From: Flemingiibacterium sp045649205
Lineage (GTDB): Bacteria; Bacillota; Clostridia; Oscillospirales; CAG-272
Assembly: GCA_045649205.1 (NCBI GenBank)
Contig: JAZRPJ010000045.1
Location: 1-14,348 of the forward strand
DNA length: 14,348 bases
Direction of reading: 5' to 3'
Shown: positions 6,566 through 12,812 of the stretch, one piece after another
How the letters are laid out: the number at the start of each line of letters is the position of its first letter
Numbering within the stretch: position 1 is the first letter of the stretch
Translations under genes and position numbers: made by a program
Notes under the pieces: generated by a model
Database searches by the model: none
Seen by the model: only the letters and a program-made list of their open reading frames with translations
What the model was told of the DNA's origin: nothing

Positions 6566-7588
6566 ATGTCAATAAAACACACAGGCATAAGCTATTACGG
6601 TTGGAATTACACTGAACACGCAGCTATGGATTTCGCTGAAATGAAGGAACACGGCTGTGATACGGTAATTCTTGCAATCACGGAATTCGATATGGATTTC
6701 TGGTTCCCAAATTTAAACAATATTGTAAAGGAAGCTCACAAGATAGGACTAAGGGTCCTGGCAGATCTGTGGGGTATCGGAAAGTTTTTCGGCGGTGAGC
6801 AGGTAAGCCTCTTTTTGCAGAATAACATTAATCACAGACAGGTATCTGCCTTGACAGGTGAGCCTCTCGCGGCAGCCTGCTTCACAAGCAATGCATTCAG
6901 AGATTATTTTAACAAGCTCTGCTTAAAAATTGCCCGCGACACAGAGGTTGACGGATTTTTCTGGGATGAGCCTCACTATGCACTCCCTAACGCAGTGCTG
7001 ACCGGTGCAGGCAACGACTGGACCTGCCGCTGCCCCGAGTGCATGAAAAAGTTTGCAGATTACTACGGCTACGAGATGCCGAGAATTATTAATGATGACG
7101 TTAAAGAATTCCGGTGGAGAGAGGCTTTGTTCACGCTTGCGGATGCGTCAAGACGCATAAAAGAGGTAAATCCGAAGCTTGAGGTGACCTGTTGCGTTCA
7201 CGCAACTCTTGACAACTATTATCTTCCGGAATACCGAGGATATGACAGATGGGATGATGTTGCATCCTGCCCTTACTTCGACGTATTTTCCACTACGATC
7301 ATCGACTGGGACGCCTCCGACAGCTTCCTTCGTGATATTGCGGAGCGTACAGTAAATATGGCAAGAAAATACGGAAAACAGTCAGAGCGCTGGATCCACG
7401 GCTATTACACTCGTGTTGATGATTATTCCAGAATCGACGAGGTTGTTGATATGTACGAAGTCCTCGGAGTTGACCGTATTGCGGCGTGGACATACCGCGG
7501 CGGCTACGGCACAACGCTGGCGGCAAAGGATCCGCTGACCCTTTGGGACAATATCGGAAGAAATTACAAACGGATACTTAATAAGTAA
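6566..7588 (+). CDS. TIM-barrel glycoside hydrolase-like protein with CxCxxC cluster
   Basis: A 340-residue protein with the alternating beta-alpha pattern of a TIM barrel: GCDTVILAITEFDMDFW, then GLRVLADLWGIG, and later VDGFFWDEPHY. The strand-end Asp134-Glu135 in FFWDEPH is at the place where clan-A-like glycosidases carry a catalytic acid. A Cys cluster follows (Cys154, Cys156, Cys159 in TCRCPECMKKF). A C-x-C-x-x-C segment before a K-F helix is familiar from uncharacterised hydrolase-like barrels. It could bind metal or be structural. No signal peptide is present, so it is cytoplasmic. A GTG at 6557 is in frame but lies inside the ribosome site AAAGGTG (6551-6557), so the ATG at 6566 is used. 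It is the first gene of a five-gene operon. I cannot assign a GH family; a sugar isomerase or epimerase barrel remains possible. Confidence 0.7.
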   Translation: MSIKHTGISYYGWNYTEHAAMDFAEMKEHGCDTVILAITEFDMDFWFPNLNNIVKEAHKIGLRVLADLWGIGKFFGGEQVSLFLQNNINHRQVSALTGEPLAAACFTSNAFRDYFNKLCLKIARDTEVDGFFWDEPHYALPNAVLTGAGNDWTCRCPECMKKFADYYGYEMPRIINDDVKEFRWREALFTLADASRRIKEVNPKLEVTCCVHATLDNYYLPEYRGYDRWDDVASCPYFDVFSTTIIDWDASDSFLRDIAERTVNMARKYGKQSERWIHGYYTRVDDYSRIDEVVDMYEVLGVDRIAAWTYRGGYGTTLAAKDPLTLWDNIGRNYKRILNK

Positions 7589-7611
7589 GTTTTAAGGATA
7601 AGGTGATAAAA

Positions 7612-8364
7612 ATGTTAAACGATTTCGGTTACTATAAATCAATAATAGAAAATCTTGAAAAGGTAAATGAAACCCAGGGTGAAAACATCAAAAAAGCCGC
7701 TGATTTAATGAGTGATGCCATAAAGAATGACAGACTCATAAACGTTTACGGCGGCGGCGGTCACACGACCCTTCCCGTGGGAGAAATGTTCTTCAGAGCC
7801 GGCGGCCTTTCATGCATAAATCCCATAATGGAAACAGGACTTTCGGTATTCAATCAGGCATTAAAATACCTGGAGCTTGAGAGAACCGTGAATTTCGGAG
7901 CGTCAATTGTAAAATACTATGATCTTAAGAAGGACGATGTTCTTATCATTTTCCACAACATCGGAATCAACCCTGCCACAATTGATGCTGCTATGGAAGC
8001 AAAGAAAAACGGTGTTAAGATCATTGCTGTTTCAAGTGCGGCATGGCAGAACGAAATGCCGGAGGATCATTTCATCCGTCACCCAAGCAAGACCAATCTT
8101 TTCGATTATGCGGACGTCTGTATCGAGGATTTCAATCCCGTCGGTGATGCTGTCGTAACCGTTCCCGGGCTTGCTACGCCCATCGGACCGGTTTCCAATA
8201 TCGTGGATTTTTACATAGCCCATCTTCTCGAAATTGAAACGGTAAGACAGTGTATTGAAAAGGGCGTAACTCCTCCTGTTTGGTCCAGTGCGAATACTCC
8301 CGGCGGCGACGAGAAAAATGCCGCATATCTTGAAAAGTATAAGCCTCGCGTAAAGATGCTTTGA
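7612..8364 (+). CDS. SIS-domain sugar-phosphate-binding protein (UPF0309-like)
   Basis: A cytoplasmic 250-residue SIS-domain protein resembling the UPF0309 group of predicted phosphosugar isomerases. A helical N-terminal arm is followed by the first Rossmann strand and glycine-rich turn (NVYGGGGHTTLP, Gly47-His51), then GEMFFRAGGL with Glu58, typical of the group. A second strand-turn (VLIIFHNIGINPATIDAA) and KIIAVSS complete the fold. In the usual second motif the loop reads about SxSGRN. Here it is HNIGIN (115-120), lacking the Ser and Arg that commonly contact the phosphate. A GTG at 7603 is in frame but is part of the AAGGTG ribosome site, so the ATG at 7612 is preferred. It lies 23 nt after the previous gene. 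An isomerase or sugar-binding role on the operon's product is inferred; the altered loop leaves the substrate open. Confidence 0.82.
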   Translation: MLNDFGYYKSIIENLEKVNETQGENIKKAADLMSDAIKNDRLINVYGGGGHTTLPVGEMFFRAGGLSCINPIMETGLSVFNQALKYLELERTVNFGASIVKYYDLKKDDVLIIFHNIGINPATIDAAMEAKKNGVKIIAVSSAAWQNEMPEDHFIRHPSKTNLFDYADVCIEDFNPVGDAVVTVPGLATPIGPVSNIVDFYIAHLLEIETVRQCIEKGVTPPVWSSANTPGGDEKNAAYLEKYKPRVKML

Positions 8365-8398
8365 TTCAAAGACCGGTTTATATTAAAGAGGTACAGCC

Positions 8399-9112
8399 AT
8401 GAACCACGAACTTATAAAAAATTATGTCGGAGCTAAGGTAAAAGAGCAGCCTTCCGACTGGAAGATAGAGGGTAGCAATGTTATTATTGACGGCATCGCC
8501 TATATTCCGACGCCCTGGCGCCGCGACAGAAATCTGCTGTCGCTCCATTATCTTGCCATCGAAACAGAATCGCTTGCCGGACTTTGCAGCTATAAATCAA
8601 CGATAATCAGGTCGAAGGGCACGGATATATCCAAGCTTGTGTACGGCGAGCTTGACGTGTGCCGCTGGCTTACAAACGATGAATTTGTCAGCATATACGC
8701 GCTTTCAAACGGAGATAGAACAGCGTCCATGATACTTAAAACAAAAAAGGGAATACTCTGCGCCATAGATATTGCCACAACCTTGTCACCGGCGACTGAT
8801 CCAATCACAAGACACGAAATCGTCGGTAAGGAGGGTATGATATCCGACCGCTGTATAAACGAGCTTGTTCCCTCAAAGGATATTTACGTTTTCGAGGATA
8901 CCAAAAAGGACCCTACGACCTATATCGACCTTGAGCTTCACGTTGAAGGCCTTTCGACAAAGGAAACCTTTACAGCGGAAAGTATTATCGAACTTATCGA
9001 AAATAAGGAGCTTCGCTGCGAGGCGCTGAAAAATCAAGAAAAGCTTTCGGAATATATTGCGGCTTATAAGCGATCCCTTGAAACCGGCGAAGCCGTAAAA
9101 TTGGAGGTGTGA
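8399..9112 (+). CDS. Stand-alone Gfo/Idh/MocA C-terminal-domain-like protein
   Basis: A 237-residue protein with no Rossmann fold of its own: there is no N-terminal beta-strand plus glycine loop. Its beta-rich centre (GDRTASMILKTKKGILCAID, then RHEIVGKEGMISD) resembles the C-terminal substrate/oligomerisation sheet of Gfo/Idh/MocA oxidoreductases. So does its ending (SEYIAAYKRSLETGEAVKLEV), which parallels the ending of the next gene product (MTACYESISLGKPVKLQ). AAAGAGGT at 8385-8392 precedes the ATG. Its stop is only 2 nt before the start of the full-length oxidoreductase, a translational-coupling arrangement that suggests a heteromeric partner. It should have no dehydrogenase activity alone. 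The domain match is by eye and moderately sure; partner or accessory-subunit function is inferred. Confidence 0.62.
   Translation: MNHELIKNYVGAKVKEQPSDWKIEGSNVIIDGIAYIPTPWRRDRNLLSLHYLAIETESLAGLCSYKSTIIRSKGTDISKLVYGELDVCRWLTNDEFVSIYALSNGDRTASMILKTKKGILCAIDIATTLSPATDPITRHEIVGKEGMISDRCINELVPSKDIYVFEDTKKDPTTYIDLELHVEGLSTKETFTAESIIELIENKELRCEALKNQEKLSEYIAAYKRSLETGEAVKLEV
9103..9107 (+). promoter_or_regulatory. Ribosome binding site fixing the oxidoreductase start at GTG 9115
   Basis: GGAGG lies 7 nt before the GTG at 9115 but only 1 nt before the overlapping GTG at 9109, so the later start is used. The site is embedded in the last codons of the preceding gene, indicating coupled translation. Confidence 0.75.
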
Positions 9113-9114
9113 CC

Positions 9115-10212
9115 GTGAAGCCTATAAAAGCAGCAATACTTTCATCAAACAGCGTTCATGCACCGTCTTATGTTGATTTACTTCAGAAAAATCCTAATTT
9201 TGAGTGGATAGCTATGTCGGTTTCAAAGGAGGATCTTAATCGGATCCATGCCGGCAGAGTTCCGGAATATGTTAAAATATATGAAACCGACGAGGAGTTG
9301 CTTGGCGCCCATCCCGAGCTTGATGCGGTTATTCTTGCCGGCTCCAACGATAGGACGTATAAATCATTTGTCACCTGTGCCAAGTACGGTATAAAGAATA
9401 TTCTGACAATGAAGATGCCTACATTTTTCATGGATGAATACGATGAGATGCAAAGACTGGCAAGAGAAAATGGTATGAACGTTCAGGTCGAGCTTGAAAT
9501 GCACTTTCATCAATCTGTCAAAAAGCTTAAGGAGCTTTGCGATTCAGGCGTTATCGGAAAGCTGCTTTCTCTGCGGATAAACAATACCACCGTCTGTCTG
9601 CCGCCGAAATTTATGCCATGGGTGACCGATCCTTCTATGAGCTACGGCAAGGCGATTCCCTTAAAAGAGGGAGAAACGCGCGGCCGCGGCGGTGCTATGA
9701 CAGACCATCCCCACCCCTTTGATCTGGCGAGATATTTTTCTGATTCGGAGTTCGAATCCGTTTATGCGGATATAAGCCCAACCATTCGCCCAGACCTTAA
9801 GGTTGAGGACGGCGTTTTCGTGCTTGGAAAAATGAAGAATGGTGTGGTGGTCAACATTGACCCGTCATATTCACGCCACGAAAATAAGCTTGAGCCATTC
9901 CATCCCTTTGGTCCCGGCTGGGAGGGATATCCGAAGCGCGTTGAGGTGGATGTGGTTTTAAACGGCGATAAGGGAAGTATTGTGGCGGACTGCTTCCATC
10001 TGGGTGTATTTTATATCGGTCTGCCCTATAATACCTACGCCTTCCATTATTCTGAGGGAATATCAGACTATTCGATTCTTAATGAATTTGCGGATTCGAT
10101 ACGTACCGGAAGAAAGGCATGCATCAATCTCGATTCCCACAGAAAGACTATAGAAGCGATGACTGCCTGCTACGAAAGCATATCCCTTGGAAAACCGGTG
10201 AAGCTTCAATAA
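9115..10212 (+). CDS. Gfo/Idh/MocA-family oxidoreductase with divergent motifs
   Basis: A 365-residue protein of the NAD(P)-dependent Gfo/Idh/MocA family, whose members oxidise or reduce sugar hydroxyls. An N-terminal Rossmann fold covers about 1-125 (KAAILSSNSVHAPSYVDLL, then HPELDAVILAGSNDRTYKSF). A C-terminal sheet domain covers about 130-365, with GGAMTDHPHPFDLARYF carrying Asp197, His200 and Asp203 in the place of the family's conserved D..H..D pattern. Two usual landmarks are altered. The GxGxxG dinucleotide loop is replaced by SSNSVH, and the EKP motif with the catalytic Lys is replaced by MKMP (Lys100-Met101-Pro102). Activity with free NAD(P) is therefore uncertain; a tightly bound cofactor or a pseudo-enzyme is possible. 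The gene follows the C-terminal-domain-like partner by 2 nt, and the two probably work together. Family is sure; reaction is not. Confidence 0.87.
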   Translation: MKPIKAAILSSNSVHAPSYVDLLQKNPNFEWIAMSVSKEDLNRIHAGRVPEYVKIYETDEELLGAHPELDAVILAGSNDRTYKSFVTCAKYGIKNILTMKMPTFFMDEYDEMQRLARENGMNVQVELEMHFHQSVKKLKELCDSGVIGKLLSLRINNTTVCLPPKFMPWVTDPSMSYGKAIPLKEGETRGRGGAMTDHPHPFDLARYFSDSEFESVYADISPTIRPDLKVEDGVFVLGKMKNGVVVNIDPSYSRHENKLEPFHPFGPGWEGYPKRVEVDVVLNGDKGSIVADCFHLGVFYIGLPYNTYAFHYSEGISDYSILNEFADSIRTGRKACINLDSHRKTIEAMTACYESISLGKPVKLQ

Positions 10213-10230
10213 AATTCGGGAGAAATGTCT

Positions 10231-12564
10231 ATGAAATACGTTGAAATTAGACCGTATAACGGCGATCCCACAATATTCGTTGACGGCAAGCCCATATCGG
10301 TCATGTCCATGACCATGTCAAAATACGAGAGTGATGAGTATTTGACAAATTTGGGAAAATCGGGTATTAAGGTATTCTACGTATGGGCCAACACGGATTG
10401 GCTTCGTCCCGGGAGAGATTATACGGACGAAAACGGCAATGCCGTACACGAGCCTTGTGCCTTTGAGCTTTTTGAAAAGCAGGTCAGGCGTGTTTTGAAA
10501 AACGTCCCCGATGCATATATTTTCGTGCGGCTAATTTTAAATCCGCCTGCCGAATGGGTCGAAAGTCATCCGGACGAAATTGTGCGGTACAGTGACGGCA
10601 GCATCATGCCGTTTACGCTGTACTGGGAGGATGTGGAATCATATCCGGGACACTTTTCCATGGCATCGGAGGTCTGGCAGAAGTATGCCTCGGCGGCACT
10701 TGAGGCTTTTTGCGACAAAGTGGACAAAAGCTCCTTTGCGGATCGCATAATCGGATACTTTTTCTGCGCCGGAGGCTCGGATGAATGGTATTACAGGACG
10801 CCGGTGATCGATTTTGAAAACAACCGTGTTGCCGACTATTCGCCGGCATTTAAGAAGGTTTATTCAAAATTCCTTCGTGAAAAATACGGCACGGAAGAAA
10901 ATCTCAAAAAAGCATGGCGGATGGAAAACGCAAGCTTTGACGAGCCGCTTATCCCATCTCTTGAGGAAAGACAGCATATCGACGAGGAAAAAAGCTTCCT
11001 TGTGGATGCGAGAGAAAACGGTACTGTAAGACCGAGAATTTATGAAAAAGACGATCCGTGTGTGGGACTGTTTTTAAATACGGATAAATATCAGCACGTG
11101 GCGGATTTTTACGATGCATGGCATTCAAGCGTGGCTGACAGCATCGTGCATTTTGGCGAGGTAGTGAAGGAGCGTTACAAGGAGCGCGGAATGCTCACCG
11201 GTGCCTTCTTCTCTGCATGGGCGTGCACGGACTATTACGATTCACCTACCAGCGGCGGTACTTCAAGAGTGCTTAGTTCCGATGCCGTTGACTACCTTGC
11301 TTCCCCACCTACCTATGCAAACAGAGGACCGGGTGGATTCGCTCCCCAGCGTTCGATGAATGATTCTTTCAGGATAAGAAACAAGATTTTCATTTCTGAG
11401 GAAGATACACGAACATATATCGGAGAATCTTCTTTCTCGCGGTTTACCCACCGTATGTTTACAGCACGTGACTCGGTTGAGATGATGAAGCGCGACTTCG
11501 CAAGAAATATCTGCGAGGGCACGTTCGCCTGGTGGTTTGATCTTGATCGCCGGGGATACGGCTGGTATAAGGATAAGGTGTTCTACGACCTTTTCAGCGT
11601 TCAGCAGAAGATATCGAGGCTTTCCGGGAGGTATCACCGCGGAAAATCGTCGGAGATCGCGGCAATTTACAGCACGGAGAGTCTTCACTGCGTGGCGCGC
11701 AATACGAATCGCGTAATGCTCGACTATTACCGTAGCTCGGAACTTTACCGAATCGGAGCGGGACTTGACTTTTATTTATCAGAGGATCTTGACAAGGAAA
11801 GCGTTCCGGACTATAAAGTTTATCTGATGATAAATCTCTTTTCGATTTCAGACAAGGAACGGGAGGCGATCATAAGCAAGGCGGCAGGTAACGGTGCTAT
11901 GATAATCTGGCTGTACGCCCCCGGGTTTATCAATCCTGACAGCACAAAACGAGTTTCTGTGGAAAATATTGAAAATATGACCGGAATACGTACAAGAATG
12001 GTAAATGAGATCTGTATACCCGAGTTTAAAATCGTTCGTCCGTTTCACGATGCTGTAAAATATGCCGATGTTGACAGATATTATGGCTATCTTGACCGAA
12101 ATACCAGAAGCAACGTGGGCATTGAACCGCTTTATGAGCCTAACCTTGCCTATTCGTATTTCTACATCGACGATGAGGATGCAGAGGTGCTTGGCAGATA
12201 TCCGTTTAACGGTAAGGCTGCGCTTGCAATGAAAAAGGATGACAACGGGATAACTCATGTTTACTGCACGGCAAAAATTCTCCGAAGCGAGCTCCTTACC
12301 TCCCTTGCGGAATATGCCGGCTGCCATCTTTACAGCACAGACGATGACTGTGTTTACGCAAACAACAACTTTGTCACGGTCCATGCGGCATATACCGGTA
12401 AACACACGGTCCGATTTAAGGAAGCTTGCGACCCATTTGAGGTTTATGAGAAGCGGTATTACGGCAAGAACGTAAACGAGATAGAGCTTGATATGGAGCT
12501 TGGTGATACTCTTATGTTCTCGGTGAACAATGAGCTTTCAAGGGAGATCGAAAAGATTATCTGA
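10231..12564 (+). CDS. GH42-like clan-A glycoside hydrolase (beta-galactosidase-like)
   Basis: A 777-residue multi-domain glycosidase of GH42-like architecture. A TIM barrel covers about 1-450. The GGSDEW motif offers Glu185 as acid/base, and the later strand end ISEEDTRTYIG offers Glu390 or Glu391 as nucleophile. A second domain at about 470-570 (EIAAIYSTES, then VPDYKVYLMINLFSISDKER and AMIIWLYAPG) resembles the GH42 trimerisation domain. A beta-rich C-terminal domain finishes at about 570-777. No signal peptide is present, so it acts on imported substrate. Of two ATGs six bases apart, the one at 10231 has GGGAG (10218-10222) at 8 nt and is chosen over 10225. It lies 18 nt after the oxidoreductase gene and ends the operon. 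Substrate specificity (beta-galactoside, other glycoside or a keto-glycoside) cannot be read from the sequence, and assignment to GH42 itself rather than a related family is tentative. Confidence 0.75.
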   Translation: MKYVEIRPYNGDPTIFVDGKPISVMSMTMSKYESDEYLTNLGKSGIKVFYVWANTDWLRPGRDYTDENGNAVHEPCAFELFEKQVRRVLKNVPDAYIFVRLILNPPAEWVESHPDEIVRYSDGSIMPFTLYWEDVESYPGHFSMASEVWQKYASAALEAFCDKVDKSSFADRIIGYFFCAGGSDEWYYRTPVIDFENNRVADYSPAFKKVYSKFLREKYGTEENLKKAWRMENASFDEPLIPSLEERQHIDEEKSFLVDARENGTVRPRIYEKDDPCVGLFLNTDKYQHVADFYDAWHSSVADSIVHFGEVVKERYKERGMLTGAFFSAWACTDYYDSPTSGGTSRVLSSDAVDYLASPPTYANRGPGGFAPQRSMNDSFRIRNKIFISEEDTRTYIGESSFSRFTHRMFTARDSVEMMKRDFARNICEGTFAWWFDLDRRGYGWYKDKVFYDLFSVQQKISRLSGRYHRGKSSEIAAIYSTESLHCVARNTNRVMLDYYRSSELYRIGAGLDFYLSEDLDKESVPDYKVYLMINLFSISDKEREAIISKAAGNGAMIIWLYAPGFINPDSTKRVSVENIENMTGIRTRMVNEICIPEFKIVRPFHDAVKYADVDRYYGYLDRNTRSNVGIEPLYEPNLAYSYFYIDDEDAEVLGRYPFNGKAALAMKKDDNGITHVYCTAKILRSELLTSLAEYAGCHLYSTDDDCVYANNNFVTVHAAYTGKHTVRFKEACDPFEVYEKRYYGKNVNEIELDMELGDTLMFSVNNELSREIEKII

Positions 12565-12606
12565 TACATAATCAATTTTTCACTGCATAAACCGAGTATA
12601 AAAAAC

Positions 12607-12645
12607 GCCCGAGCAAAACTGACGTTAAGATCAGTATGCTCGGGC
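12607..12645. terminator. Large GC-rich hairpin after the operon; T-run on the minus side
   Basis: GCCCGAGCA (12607-12615) pairs perfectly with TGCTCGGGC (12637-12645). An inner ACTGA/TCAGT stem (12618-12622 with 12631-12635) extends it. On the plus strand only a weak AGCGTATTCTTAGTTT follows. On the minus strand the stem is followed by GTTTTTTA, an excellent U-run. It probably ends the five-gene operon, but its best direction is the opposite one. Confidence 0.7.
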
Positions 12646-12676
12646 AGCGTATTCTTAGTTTAATTGTATAAATTTC

Positions 12677-12705
12677 TTTCCATTCAGTATGATCACTCAT
12701 ATAAT
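12677..12705 (+). promoter_or_regulatory. Possible promoter upstream of the second hairpin
   Basis: TTTCCA (12677-12682), 17 nt and a perfect TATAAT (12700-12705). A transcript from here would start near 12712 and immediately run through the terminator-like hairpin at 12722-12769, so an attenuation arrangement is conceivable. The -35 is weak and the region is AT-rich, so this may be chance. Confidence 0.3.
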
Positions 12706-12721
12706 CACAAAAAAATCAAAA

Positions 12722-12769
12722 AAGTTCCACAAAGAAATCAAAAAACCCTCTGTGGAACTTCAATTTTTT
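12722..12769 (+). terminator. Terminator-like hairpin just upstream of the lipoprotein gene
   Basis: AAGTTCCACA (12722-12731) and TGTGGAACTT (12751-12760) form a perfect 10-bp stem with a 19-nt loop, followed by CAATTTTTT. A/T-rich flanks on both sides would let it work in either direction. It lies only 44 nt before the next ATG and 4 nt before a TATAAT box. Confidence 0.7.
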
Positions 12770-12773
12770 GGCG

Positions 12774-12779
12774 TATAAT
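12774..12779 (+). promoter_or_regulatory. -10 box of the probable lipoprotein promoter
   Basis: A perfect TATAAT sits 33 nt before the ATG at 12813, a good distance for a short leader. No convincing -35 lies 16-18 nt upstream (TGTGGA in the hairpin arm is the nearest). The promoter may be activator-dependent or use another element. Confidence 0.45.
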
Positions 12780-12812
12780 ATACTGTAATGAAATTTGAAA
12801 GGATGACAGGAT

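Noticed and set aside
11848..12405. Minus-strand open frame of about 185 codons opposite the GH42-like gene
   Set aside because: It is entirely antisense to a convincing glycosidase, has no recognisable domain and no promoter or ribosome site.
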